Of a stretch of 64,000 bases of DNA, positions 17,608-25,778 are shown piece by piece. The notes under the pieces are model-generated. The model worked only from the letters and a program-made list of their open reading frames with translations. It ran no database searches and had not been told where the DNA came from. Both the position numbers and the translations under genes were made by a program. The stretch's first letter is position 1. Each line of letters begins with the position of its first letter. Origin of the DNA: Clostridium algifaecis (GTDB taxonomy: Bacteria > Bacillota > Clostridia > Clostridiales > Clostridiaceae); the NCBI RefSeq assembly GCF_017874415.1, contig NZ_JAGGLM010000003.1:62001-126000 (forward strand). Reading direction: 5' to 3'.

Positions 17608-18771
17608 ATGATTTTTTCTAAAAAAATGGAAAAGCTTGCTTCTTCTATATTTTCACAACTCAACTATAGAAAGGACAAGCTTATATCTGAAGGTAGAGAA
17701 GTAATTGACTTTAGCATTGGTACTCCAGACATACCACCTGCACCTCATATTGTTAAAACACTGGTAGAGGAATCGGGGAAAATAGAAAATTACATATACG
17801 CTGTAAACGATACAAGTGAATTGACAAATTCAGTAAAAAATTGGTATGATAGACGATATGGAGTAAAACTCAAAAATGATGAAATAGTCTCTCTTCTTGG
17901 ATCTCAAAGTGGTTTTGCAGAATTATCGCTGTCTCTTATAGATGCTGGTGATATAGTATTAACACCTGATCCAGGATATCCTATTTTTACTGTAGGCCCC
18001 TATCTTGCTGGTGCAAAAATAGTTAAAATGCCCCTGTTAAAAGAAAACAATTATCTTGTCGATTTTGATGCAATAGATGAGGAGACAGCAAAAAAAGCAA
18101 AACTCATGGTAATATCATATCCAAATAATCCAACTACCGCCACAGCTCCAAGGGATTTTTACATAAGGCTTGTTGCATTTGCAAAAAAGTACAATATAAT
18201 AGTACTTCATGACAATGCATACAGTGAACTTGTATTTGATGGCACCACAGGAGACAGTTTTCTATCCATACCCGGAGCTAAAGATATTGGAATTGAATTC
18301 AATTCTCTATCAAAGACTTACAGCATACCTGGTTGCAGAATTGCCTTTGCTGTTGGCAATAAGGACGTTATAAATCAGCTAAGGATATTAAAATCCCATG
18401 TTGACTACGGCATGTTTCTTCCATTTCAAAAAGCCGCTGCTGCAGCTTTAAACGGTCCACAGGACTATGTTCAATTTGTAAAAAATACTTACAAAAAAAG
18501 AAGAGATCTGTTAATTGAAGGATTATCTAAAATTGGCTGGAATATTGATAGCACTGGAGGCAGTATGTTTGTATGGGCTGCTATTCCTAAAAAATATAAA
18601 TCCTCCCTGCAATTTACCTTCGATCTTATGGACAAGACTGGAGTTATTGTAGTACCTGGCAGCAGCTTTGGTAAACATGGAGAAGGCTTCGTACGTTTCG
18701 CCCTCGTACAAAATGAGGAAAAGATAGCCATGGCAATACACTCAATTGAAGCCAGTAAAATATTAATATAA
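17608..18771 (+). CDS. PLP-dependent class I/II aminotransferase (DapL/aspartate aminotransferase-like)
   Basis: 387 residues of fold-type I aminotransferase. Visible features: GTPDIPPAP near 33, PDPGYPIF near 118, the YPNNPTTA motif near 171, DNAYSEL near 201, and the cofactor lysine in NSLSKTYSIPGCRIAF near 233. The layout resembles LL-diaminopimelate aminotransferase and related enzymes that transaminate lysine, methionine or aromatic precursors. The substrate is not certain. The ATG is seven bases after AAGGAGG. Regulation may involve the inverted repeat described at 17559. Confidence 0.85.
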   Translation: MIFSKKMEKLASSIFSQLNYRKDKLISEGREVIDFSIGTPDIPPAPHIVKTLVEESGKIENYIYAVNDTSELTNSVKNWYDRRYGVKLKNDEIVSLLGSQSGFAELSLSLIDAGDIVLTPDPGYPIFTVGPYLAGAKIVKMPLLKENNYLVDFDAIDEETAKKAKLMVISYPNNPTTATAPRDFYIRLVAFAKKYNIIVLHDNAYSELVFDGTTGDSFLSIPGAKDIGIEFNSLSKTYSIPGCRIAFAVGNKDVINQLRILKSHVDYGMFLPFQKAAAAALNGPQDYVQFVKNTYKKRRDLLIEGLSKIGWNIDSTGGSMFVWAAIPKKYKSSLQFTFDLMDKTGVIVVPGSSFGKHGEGFVRFALVQNEEKIAMAIHSIEASKILI

Positions 18772-18913
18772 AATTAAAACCACCAATTAGCTATAATATA
18801 AACTAATTGGTGGTTAAGCAACACCTAACTCATTTGAGTACCCTGTTTCTACTTGAATATTGATCACCCTTCTTCAATTACCTTCTACAATGTATTAATA
18901 CACCATAAAAATT
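18769..18913. repeat. 145-bp direct repeat, copy 1
   Basis: Identical over its whole length to 20062-20206. It includes a 13-bp perfect hairpin (18778-18790 with 18803-18815) followed on the minus strand by a T-rich tail, so it can terminate minus-strand transcription. The remaining 95 bp reads as the end of a minus-strand frame stopping at 18814. Confidence 0.9.
18778..18815. terminator. Hairpin in repeat copy 1
   Basis: AACCACCAATTAG / CTAATTGGTGGTT with a 12-nt loop. The T-rich tail is on the minus side. On the plus strand it lies just past the aminotransferase stop. Confidence 0.65.
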
Positions 18914-18938
18914 AAAATTTCCATATTAATAATTTTAT

Positions 18939-19104
18939 CTATAATAGATTTAGCCAATCTCTCCTGTTGTATAATATTCTAATAATAGTAATTGTTTTAC
19001 TTTCATCATTAGCACTATAAAATACAATTCTGCATATCAGCCAATGCTTCTTTAAATGGTCTCACTTTTTTCTTTTGCATTGCATCTACACCCTCATTAA
19101 TATA
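18939..19104 (-). pseudogene. Toxin-antitoxin remnant (antitoxin tail joined to ParE/RelE toxin tail)
   Basis: Reading the minus strand from 19104, one frame gives an antitoxin-like end (NEGVDAMQKKKVRPFKEAL). A shift at about 19031 then gives FYSANDESKTITIIRIL and RRDW with a stop at 18939, which is the typical C-terminal strand of ParE/RelE-family toxins. The toxin's first two thirds and the antitoxin's N terminus are missing. The remnant sits between the 145-bp repeat and the end of the Rpn nuclease gene. Confidence 0.6.
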
Positions 19105-19965
19105 TTAAAAATATTTTTCTAAATCTTCTATACTATCCATATCAAATATATCTGTAGCAATAACTTCAAGACTATCACTTGAAAGTGTCTTTATTTTTTC
19201 AGCATAGCCATCAGGTAATTTTTTAAATTTCTTTATCAATTGTTTTATAATTAATTCTGATTTTCCCTCTGATCTACCTTCTTCTCTACCTTCATCTCTT
19301 ATCATTCTTCCTATCTCAGTCATAGAAATCCTCTCCTTTAATTTTTTCTTGATGGATAAATCTCCAAACTTATCCAATAATACATAAAGCATGCTCATGC
19401 AATCTAGTCTAGACTGTCTATCTTTTATATTTTCTGCTAAATCTAAACTTTTTATTGCTCTTTCACTTTTACTCCCTTCACCATTCATAAGCGGCAAAAA
19501 TGTTATGCTTAATATATCATCTTTAGTTAATTTTTCTTTATTACATATCTTATTGTTTAAATATTCTAGTTTTTCATCGCCATTTATATTTTTCATATAA
19601 AATGGCTCTACTCTATACTTTATGGTTCCTGCATCTACACATTCATCTGAATTTTCTATATCTGAGGAATATATTACAATAGTTCTTATTTTCCTCTTTT
19701 CCCTATAGAATAATGAAGCATCATAGTAAAGAAATCTTTTAATATCGTCTTTTTTATTTGTAGTTTGAAATTCAAAGTGAAGATAGTTACCGTCTTCTGT
19801 ATAAAACAAGTAATCCATATATTTTGTTTTTATTTCTATGTTTTTTATTTCTATTTCAGCAGGAGCTATTATTTTTGTGTTTATATTGAAAAAATCAACT
19901 GCACTCTGCTGAAATATCTCCATAGCTTTTTTAAATACTGTGTCCTCATATTTATTATAGTCCAT
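19105..19965 (-). CDS. Rpn-family recombination-promoting nuclease / PD-(D/E)XK transposase-like
   Basis: 286 residues. The N-terminal PD-(D/E)XK nuclease domain has YMDYLFYTEDGNYLHFEFQT, with the catalytic D and ExQ, at about residues 31-50, followed by the RFLYYDASLFYRE helix. A charged coiled C terminus carries a DEGREEGRSEGKSE repeat typical of Rpn/PDDEXK_2 proteins. I chose ATG 19965 because AAAGGGA precedes it and the longer frame would begin inside the 145-bp repeat. Family members raise RecA-independent recombination in E. coli. Flanking 145-bp repeats suggest it came in as part of a mobile or duplicated module. Confidence 0.8.
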   Translation of the reverse strand: MDYNKYEDTVFKKAMEIFQQSAVDFFNINTKIIAPAEIEIKNIEIKTKYMDYLFYTEDGNYLHFEFQTTNKKDDIKRFLYYDASLFYREKRKIRTIVIYSSDIENSDECVDAGTIKYRVEPFYMKNINGDEKLEYLNNKICNKEKLTKDDILSITFLPLMNGEGSKSERAIKSLDLAENIKDRQSRLDCMSMLYVLLDKFGDLSIKKKLKERISMTEIGRMIRDEGREEGRSEGKSELIIKQLIKKFKKLPDGYAEKIKTLSSDSLEVIATDIFDMDSIEDLEKYF

Positions 19966-20061
19966 TTTAGTTATCCCTTTCCAGAAAATTTTATTTTTAT
20001 TTCTATCTTTATTATTTTCATATAGGGATAATTTTATACAAACACTTGTTCTTTTATATTG

Positions 20062-20206
20062 TAAAATTAAAACCACCAATTAGCTATAATATAAACTAAT
20101 TGGTGGTTAAGCAACACCTAACTCATTTGAGTACCCTGTTTCTACTTGAATATTGATCACCCTTCTTCAATTACCTTCTACAATGTATTAATACACCATA
20201 AAAATT
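20062..20206. repeat. 145-bp direct repeat, copy 2
   Basis: Identical to 18769-18913, at a distance of 1293 bp. Its hairpin is at 20071-20108. Confidence 0.9.
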
Positions 20207-20637
20207 TATTCTATACTTAATAATTAACCATCTAACAAATGATTTAATTGTAAAACCAACTTGCTCATTTCATGGGACTTGTAAATGTTATTCGTTTTTC
20301 TTGAACATTTTCATAAATCAAACTTTCATAAGCATTCCCTTAGATATCTTTTTATAACTTACTTCAGTGAATATTAAATTATATTTACTTTTTTAAAATA
20401 AGTGTATTAATATCTGATTCACTTAGACTTTTTATTTCCTTAAAACACTTTCTTAAGTACTTTTCGTGAGTTAGGGCTGCCAGAAGAAGTTCTATCCTTC
20501 TTCTTAATTCTATTGTATAGTAAACGTTTAAATAAGTCAACTGTTTTTTATTATTTTTAATTTCCTCCTTAAGTAATAATATACAAAAAAGACTAGTAAA
20601 TATATACTAGACTAATATTATCAATTAAGAGATTTTT
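20207..20637. other. Intergenic stretch with a doubtful small frame
   Basis: About 430 bp with no convincing gene. On the minus strand a frame runs from TTG 20540 to a TAA at 20385 (51 codons) and codes for a helix-rich, Lys/Leu-rich sequence (RRRIELLLAALTHEKYLRK). A TTGACT / TACAAT pair with 17 bp spacing overlaps its start, which argues against translation from there. The rest looks like decayed coding sequence. A CTAGTA / TACTAG palindrome lies at 20593-20610, just before the next gene. Confidence 0.4.
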
Positions 20638-21018
20638 ATGATGAAAAATAAAACTTTAAAATATAAGATTAGAACAGTACTAGTTTGTATTATTATACTA
20701 GCAATTGTAATCATGCTTCAGCCGCATTTATTTAGGAATACTTACACAGTAATCATTTCAAGTAAACAAATAGAACATAAATCTGATAAAAAAAATTTAT
20801 ATTTAATTTATGCACAGCTAAATGACGGTACCGTAAGGGTTTTTAAGGATACAAACAGTTTATTGGAATTTAAATTTAACTCTTTGGATATTTATGGTGG
20901 ATTAAGAATCAACAGAAAATATGAAATTAAAGTATATGGTCTGAGAATACCATTCCTATCATCTTATCAAAATATTGTAGAAGTTAAGGCTGTAAAACCA
21001 TATAATGAGTGGCAATAA
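20638..21018 (+). CDS. Small membrane-anchored protein, DUF1523-like
   Basis: 126 residues with one N-terminal membrane helix (about 12-30) and an outward domain of about 90 residues. The stretch DGTVRVFKDTNSLLEFKFNSLDIYGGL followed by YEIKVYGLRIPFLSSY resembles DUF1523 proteins, whose function is unknown. The ATG has no strong ribosome binding site (only AAGAGA nearby). It stands alone, ahead of a hairpin element at 21031. Confidence 0.55.
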   Translation: MMKNKTLKYKIRTVLVCIIILAIVIMLQPHLFRNTYTVIISSKQIEHKSDKKNLYLIYAQLNDGTVRVFKDTNSLLEFKFNSLDIYGGLRINRKYEIKVYGLRIPFLSSYQNIVEVKAVKPYNEWQ

Positions 21019-21030
21019 CATAGCTTAAAA

Positions 21031-21096
21031 GGGGCTGTCGCATTAATAAATTTACATACAATATGTTGTTAGGTTTATTCTTAGTGCGACAGTTCC
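21031..21096. repeat. MITE-like inverted repeat, 66 bp
   Basis: The ends GGGGCTGTCGCATTAA and (from the other strand) GGAACTGTCGCACTAA form imperfect terminal inverted repeats around a 30-bp centre. GGGGCTGTCGCA-type ends are common in IS elements such as IS1182 relatives. It may also end transcription of the DUF1523-like gene or of rfbC, but has no T run. Confidence 0.55.
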
Positions 21097-21100
21097 ATAA

Positions 21101-21667
21101 TTAAAACGATATTTTTGAATCTTTAAGCTTAGGCCACAATTTGTCCTTTCCAGAAAAGATAATATTATCTATGCCATCAAGCGGCCATTTTACATTTATA
21201 TCAGGATCATTCCAGATAAGACCGCCTTCAACTTCAGGATGGTAGAAATCTGTACATTTGTAGCAAAACTCAGCTTCATCTGAAAGTACTAAAAATCCAT
21301 GTGCAAAACCTTCCGGTATGTAAAACTGTTTCTTGTTTTCTTCTGATAAAGTAACCCCTACCCATTTGCCATAGGTTTCAGAACCTTTTCTTAAATCAAC
21401 AGCCACATCAAAAACTTCACCTTTTACAACTCTAACCAGTTTACCCTGTGAATATTCTCTCTGGAAATGAAGCCCCCTGAGCACTCCCTTTTTAGATTTG
21501 GACTGGTTGTCCTGAACAAAAACCATATCAAGTCCAGCTTCTTTAAAATCATTATAATTATAAGTTTCCATGAAATAACCCCTGTTATCTCCGAAAACAC
21601 CTATTTCTATTATATATACACCTTTAATATTCGTTTTATTAAATTTAAATTTACCCGTTTTAATCAA
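21101..21667 (-). CDS. rfbC: dTDP-4-dehydrorhamnose 3,5-epimerase
   Basis: Third step of dTDP-L-rhamnose synthesis. The 188-residue cupin has the family motifs DNRGYFMETY (about 26-35), LRGLHFQ with catalytic histidine (about 64-70), and the YIPEGFAHGFLVLSDEAEFCYKC stretch (about 116-138) with its catalytic tyrosine. Last gene of the rfbBADC operon, 17 bp after rfbD. Confidence 0.95.
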   Translation of the reverse strand: MIKTGKFKFNKTNIKGVYIIEIGVFGDNRGYFMETYNYNDFKEAGLDMVFVQDNQSKSKKGVLRGLHFQREYSQGKLVRVVKGEVFDVAVDLRKGSETYGKWVGVTLSEENKKQFYIPEGFAHGFLVLSDEAEFCYKCTDFYHPEVEGGLIWNDPDINVKWPLDGIDNIIFSGKDKLWPKLKDSKISF

Positions 21668-21684
21668 TTCCTTCCTTACAACAA

Positions 21685-22566
21685 TTAGTTTAACTGTTTT
21701 TCAATAAATGATTTTAGTGCATCCTGCCACTGCCTCATATCATCACCAACAGTACACCTTAGCATCATATTATCAAGCGATGAAAATTCCGGCCTTTTAG
21801 CTGCCCTGTTAAGTTTTTCAGAAGTCATAGGAGACACGCTGCAAGCTATACCTGCATATTCTACAATTTTTGACGCAAAATCGTACCAGCTGCACTCCCC
21901 TTTTCCAGTACAGTGGTATATCCCATATTCATTTGTAAGTGGCAACTTTAAAATATGGTAGGCTAAATCCTCTGCATTAGTTGGATTGCCTCTCTGGTCA
22001 TTTACCACATCCAGATGTCCTTTTTCCTTTGCAGCTTTGAGTATAGTATACACAAAGTTCTTCCCATATAAGCCATAAAGCCAGGCTGTCCTTACTATAA
22101 AATATCTGCTGCAATTTTCTCTCACATACTGCTCCCCTAAAAGCTTTGTCTTGCCATAAACACTTACAGGAGCAGGCAGATCATATTCTCTAAATGGAAT
22201 AGAACCTTTGCCGCCAAAAACATAGTCTGTCGAAATATGTATTAGTTTTGCCTTAACATTTTCAGCAGCTATGGCAAGATTTCTTGAACCGATTGAATTT
22301 ACTTTAAAAGCATTTTCAAAATCGGTTTCACATTTATCAACATTTGTATAAGCCGCACAATTTATTATAATATCAGGCTCATATTCCCGGACAAAATCAA
22401 TAACATCATTTATCCTTGATATATCAAGTTCTTCTCTCGTTACATACTTAATTTCAGAACCTGAATAAATCTTATCAAGAGCTCCAAGCTCAGACTTGCC
22501 ACTCTCAAGAATACTGCGGAGTTGTGAAGCAAGTTGTCCTCCAGCTCCCGTAATCAATATTTTCAA
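21685..22566 (-). CDS. rfbD: dTDP-4-dehydrorhamnose reductase
   Basis: NADPH-dependent last step to dTDP-L-rhamnose. Short-chain-dehydrogenase fold with N-terminal nucleotide loop GAGGQLASQL, INCAAYTNVDKCE near 75, STDYVFGG near 115 and the catalytic YGKTKLLGE near 140. About 293 residues. I favour TTG 22566 (spacing eight from GAGGAAG) over GTG 22575, which overlaps the ribosome binding site. It overlaps the end of rfbA region by only a few bases. Confidence 0.95.
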   Translation of the reverse strand: MKILITGAGGQLASQLRSILESGKSELGALDKIYSGSEIKYVTREELDISRINDVIDFVREYEPDIIINCAAYTNVDKCETDFENAFKVNSIGSRNLAIAAENVKAKLIHISTDYVFGGKGSIPFREYDLPAPVSVYGKTKLLGEQYVRENCSRYFIVRTAWLYGLYGKNFVYTILKAAKEKGHLDVVNDQRGNPTNAEDLAYHILKLPLTNEYGIYHCTGKGECSWYDFASKIVEYAGIACSVSPMTSEKLNRAAKRPEFSSLDNMMLRCTVGDDMRQWQDALKSFIEKQLN

Positions 22567-22571
22567 TAAAA

Positions 22572-23453
22572 TCACTTCCTCTTAGATGTATTAATCAAAC
22601 TCAAAATATATTTTCCATAATCAACTTTTTTGAGTGGTTCAGCAAGTTTTAAAAGCTGGGCATCATTTATGTACCCTTTTCTATATGCAATTTCCTCTAT
22701 ACAAGCGACATAAAGCCCCTGCCTTGTCTGAACAGCTTCTACAAAATTTGCTGCATTTAAAAGTCCGGCTGCAGTCCCTGTATCAAGCCATGCCATTCCA
22801 CGTCCAAACAACTCTACTTTGAGCTTCCTTCTCTTTAAATATTCATTGTTTACATCCGTAATTTCAAGCTCTCCCCTTGCCGAAGGCTTGATATTCTTTG
22901 CAATTTCTACTACATCATTGGTATAAAAATATAGTCCCGGCACTGCATAATTGGATTTTGGATTTGATGGCTTTTCCTCTATGGAAATTACATTGAAATC
23001 ACTGTCAAATTCCACTACACCAAAAGCTTTTGGATCACTCACATGGTATCCAAATATTGTCGAACAATCATGATTGTTTGAAGCAGTTTCAAGTCTCTCC
23101 GTAAAACCATATCCATGAAACACATTATCTCCAAGTACAAGCGCCACATCATCCTTGCCTATAAACTTTTCCCCAACTATAAAAGCCTCTGCAAGTCCCC
23201 CCGGTTCATATTGAATTTTATACTCAAAATTAAGTCCAAGCTGGCTTCCATCACCAAAAAGCTCTTTGAAAGTATCTATATCTCTCGGAGTGGAAATAAT
23301 TAGAATATCACGTATCCCCGCAAGCATGAGAACAGACAATGGATAGTAAATCATTGGCTTGTCATATATCGGTATGATTTGCTTGGATATTGCCTTGGTC
23401 ATCGGGTAAAGTCTTGTACCAGAACCACCTGCCAGTATTATGCCTTTTCGCAT
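22572..23453 (-). CDS. rfbA: Glucose-1-phosphate thymidylyltransferase
   Basis: First step of dTDP-rhamnose synthesis: dTTP plus glucose-1-phosphate gives dTDP-glucose. 293 residues with the N-terminal [17 protein letters not shown] nucleotide loop (about 9-25), LGDNVFHG near 109, EEKPSNPKS near 159 and [12 protein letters not shown] near 224. Second gene of the operon; the full length matches the family. Confidence 0.96.
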   Translation of the reverse strand: MRKGIILAGGSGTRLYPMTKAISKQIIPIYDKPMIYYPLSVLMLAGIRDILIISTPRDIDTFKELFGDGSQLGLNFEYKIQYEPGGLAEAFIVGEKFIGKDDVALVLGDNVFHGYGFTERLETASNNHDCSTIFGYHVSDPKAFGVVEFDSDFNVISIEEKPSNPKSNYAVPGLYFYTNDVVEIAKNIKPSARGELEITDVNNEYLKRRKLKVELFGRGMAWLDTGTAAGLLNAANFVEAVQTRQGLYVACIEEIAYRKGYINDAQLLKLAEPLKKVDYGKYILSLINTSKRK

Positions 23454-23469
23454 TGGTTACACCCCTTTT

Positions 23470-24519
23470 TTATAAGTACATCTTTTTGTAGTAGTTCTGA
23501 TAATCTCCGCTGGTTACATTCTCCATCCAGTCTTTATTATCCAGGTACCATTTTATAGTCTTTATTATTCCATCTTCAAACCTGGTCTCAGGATACCAGC
23601 CAAGCTCAGTTTTGATCTTTTCAGGGTCAATGCCATATCTCCTGTCATGTCCTTTTCTGTCTTCAACATATCTTATAAGACTTTCATCAACAGAGGAATC
23701 CACATTGTCATGTATATAAGAAATTATTGTTTTCACTATATGTATGTTTGTTCTCTCATTATGGCCGCCTATATTGTATACTTGTCCAACTTTTCCATTT
23801 TCCATAACCATGTCTATAGCCTTGCAGTGATCCTCTACATAGAGCCAGTCTCTTATATTAAGTCCATCTCCATATATAGGAAGTTCTCTTTTATTAAGAC
23901 AATTATTTATAATAAGAGGTATTAATTTCTCGGGAAATTGATAAGCTCCGTAATTGTTGGAACACCTTGTAATATTTAATGGCATTTTGTATGTATCATA
24001 ATATGCCTTCACCATTAAATCTGCAGAAGCCTTGCTGGAGGAATAAGGACTGTGAGAATCAAGTGGAGTTTTCTCTGTAAAATATCCATCTTTTCCAAGT
24101 GAGCCATACACCTCATCTGTGGAAACCTGAAGATATTTCTTTCCACTTTTAAAACCATCTCCTAAAATCCAATCATTTTTTGCAGCATTTAAAAGAGTTA
24201 CAGTACCCAAGACATTGGTCTTCACAAAGGTTTCAGGCTCCCTTATACTCCTGTCCACATGAGACTCTGCTGCAAAGTTAACCACATAGTCTATGTCATG
24301 CTTTTCAAATACCTGCTGTAGTTTGTCCTTATCACATATATCTCCCTGTATAAAGAGATAATTAGAGTTGTTCTCTACAGATTTTAGATTTTCAAGATTT
24401 CCTGCATAAGTTAATTTATCATAATTTATAATTTTTATATTCTCATGCTTTTTAAACATGTAATGAATAAAATTAGAGCCTATAAAACCTGCTCCTCCTG
24501 TTACTAGATAAGTTTTCAT
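23470..24519 (-). CDS. rfbB: dTDP-glucose 4,6-dehydratase
   Basis: Second step of dTDP-rhamnose synthesis. 349-residue extended SDR: N-terminal GGAGFIGSNF (about 7-16), NFAAESHVDRS near 80, the STDEVYGSLG motif near 122 and catalytic YSSSKASAD near 148. ATG 24519 has AAAGG eight bases upstream, better than the GTG nine bases further out. First gene of the rfbBADC operon, which supplies rhamnose to surface glycans such as those of the 28-42 kb cluster. Confidence 0.96.
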   Translation of the reverse strand: MKTYLVTGGAGFIGSNFIHYMFKKHENIKIINYDKLTYAGNLENLKSVENNSNYLFIQGDICDKDKLQQVFEKHDIDYVVNFAAESHVDRSIREPETFVKTNVLGTVTLLNAAKNDWILGDGFKSGKKYLQVSTDEVYGSLGKDGYFTEKTPLDSHSPYSSSKASADLMVKAYYDTYKMPLNITRCSNNYGAYQFPEKLIPLIINNCLNKRELPIYGDGLNIRDWLYVEDHCKAIDMVMENGKVGQVYNIGGHNERTNIHIVKTIISYIHDNVDSSVDESLIRYVEDRKGHDRRYGIDPEKIKTELGWYPETRFEDGIIKTIKWYLDNKDWMENVTSGDYQNYYKKMYL

Positions 24520-24631
24520 GAATATCACCTTTCAAATAAGTATGACTATTAAAATAAATTTAAATATAGTATTATTATACAATGCTTAAACTCTAAGTAA
24601 AAGCATTATTTATACTTCCCCTCAACATAAA

Positions 24632-24659
24632 AAACAGGGTAAATCACTCTACCCTGTTT
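24632..24659 (-). terminator. Terminator after the DUF4160/DUF2442 pair
   Basis: Perfect 10-bp stem AAACAGGGTA / TACCCTGTTT with T-rich flank on the minus side. Confidence 0.8.
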
Positions 24660-24690
24660 ACTACCTTCTTTACATATCCAATATCAATTG

Positions 24691-24954
24691 CTATATTTCA
24701 ATTGCCTTATCATATTCATAACTTTTAATATACAGAGTGTCCCTGCTCAAATCAGCTCCACATTCCCAACATACTGTTCCAAACTCAATATATATTTTTT
24801 TAAATTCATTTAAATTATTTATAGGCTTAAAAACCTCATATTGAAGATATGGTTTAACATCAAATATTTTTTGTTCATTTGTTTCAAATTTTAATAACAA
24901 TTTGTAATCTTTAAGAACATTAACCTCAATAACTTTTGGACTCATTTTATTCAT
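24691..24954 (-). CDS. DUF2442 protein
   Basis: 87 residues of a DUF2442 domain: P.V.EV.VL.DYKLLLKFETNEQKIFDVKPYL at the N terminus and VCWECGADLSRDTLY near the C terminus. It follows the DUF4160 gene by 12 bp, a pairing seen in many bacteria and suspected to be toxin-antitoxin-like, though its biochemistry is not established. Own terminator downstream. Confidence 0.85.
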   Translation of the reverse strand: MNKMSPKVIEVNVLKDYKLLLKFETNEQKIFDVKPYLQYEVFKPINNLNEFKKIYIEFGTVCWECGADLSRDTLYIKSYEYDKAIEI

Positions 24955-24966
24955 TATAACACCTCT

Positions 24967-25245
24967 TTATAAATTTATTTTAGGTGGTATTTTTTCAAAG
25001 TTTTTTCCTGAAACTGCTTTATTCCATCTATCCCATAATTCTTCCTTATGGATAAGAATCCAAGCAGTAATTATTTTATGAGTTCTATTATCAATTCTGC
25101 CTGCTAATATCTTCCCTGTCGCTATTGAAATGGACGCTTCTTTTCCATCAGACAATTCTATATGAAATTGTGGTTCCTGATGCCTATCAGTATCCATATA
25201 ATTCATATATATTCTTACATTATCAAATCTAGTTAACTCGCCCAT
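24967..25245 (-). CDS. DUF4160 protein
   Basis: 92 residues with the DUF4160 pattern: an IRIYMNYMDTDRH-type strand, EPQFHIEL near 24, a basic GKILAGRI strand, then the helix HKEELWDRWNKA and KIPP at the end. First gene of the pair with DUF2442. Both are compact and unaccompanied, as in small accessory modules. Confidence 0.85.
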   Translation of the reverse strand: MGELTRFDNVRIYMNYMDTDRHQEPQFHIELSDGKEASISIATGKILAGRIDNRTHKIITAWILIHKEELWDRWNKAVSGKNFEKIPPKINL

Positions 25246-25313
25246 TTAATCACCTACATTATATTAATAATATTATTATATCATACTACATTCGCTTATA
25301 GAATACTTCCTTA

Positions 25314-25341
25314 TTGACTTTAACAATAGATACTGTATAAT
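25314..25341 (+). promoter_or_regulatory. Promoter of putative antitoxin RNA
   Basis: TTGACT at 25314-25319 and TATAAT at 25336-25341 with a 16-bp spacer. It points toward the convergent small toxin gene and has no open reading frame behind it. Confidence 0.65.
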
Positions 25342-25347
25342 TAAATT

Positions 25348-25483
25348 AACAAATTGAAATAATAAAAACAGGGTGTTGTAGCACCCTGTAGTATACAATT
25401 ATAGTTATTCAGGCAACTAGCTTAGCTAATTAATTATTTAAAAAAGTAGCCATAACCATTGCATCGGTGGGCTACTTTTTTAT
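25348..25483 (+). ncRNA. Putative antisense RNA antitoxin of the small membrane toxin
   Basis: About 135 nt between the strong promoter at 25314 and the hairpin with T run ending at 25481. It contains a further 8-bp hairpin at 25368-25389 and no plausible coding sequence. Its last 40 nt are complementary to the 3' end of the toxin mRNA, the arrangement of known type I systems such as Fst or TxpA/RatA. No expression data; inferred from layout. Confidence 0.55.
25440..25481. terminator. Shared bidirectional terminator of toxin and antitoxin RNA
   Basis: 12-bp stem AAAAAAGTAGCC / GGCTACTTTTTT with an 18-nt loop and T runs on both strands. It contains the toxin stop codon. Confidence 0.75.
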
Positions 25484-25567
25484 TTTATCTATAAGTACGA
25501 TAACTAAATTTATCAAAGCTACCAAAAATGATAGAGCAGCAAAAACTACTATAAACATTTCGTACAT
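25472..25567 (-). CDS. Putative holin-like toxin (type I toxin-antitoxin)
   Basis: 31-residue protein, too short for usual gene calling. One hydrophobic helix (FIVVFAALSFLVALINLVIVLI) begins after MYEM and is followed by a basic tail DKIKK, matching the Hol_Tox/TxpA/BsrG-type membrane toxins. It has an extended ribosome binding site AGGAGGGAGGTG eight bases before ATG 25567. A 5-bp hairpin at 25578-25593 could mask that site. Its promoter at 25642 gives a leader of about 65 nt. Such peptides damage the membrane when the antisense RNA is lost. Confidence 0.75.
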   Translation of the reverse strand: MYEMFIVVFAALSFLVALINLVIVLIDKIKK

Positions 25568-25641
25568 ATGTATCACCTCCCTCCTAAAAGGGATAGCAAT
25601 ACCAGTGGCCCACACACAACTATATTAAATTGTATGTAGAT

Positions 25642-25670
25642 AGTTTATCATACCATGATATTTAGAGCAA
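25642..25670 (-). promoter_or_regulatory. Promoter of the small toxin gene
   Basis: On the minus strand TTGCTC and TAAACT are spaced by 17 bp, and TG lies one base before the -10 box (extended -10). Confidence 0.55.
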
Positions 25671-25778
25671 CTATTAAAATCAATCAATCCACAGTTAGAA
25701 ATTCTTCTGAAAATTAATATTATAATTATCGCCTAAATTGGCAAACTATAAGTAAATCTATTTCGGGAGGAAAATAAA

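Noticed and set aside
20517-20546. Minus-strand TTGACT/TACAAT as promoter of the Rpn nuclease
   Set aside because: It lies about 550 bp upstream and the hairpin of repeat copy 2 stands between; a nearer promoter is more likely.
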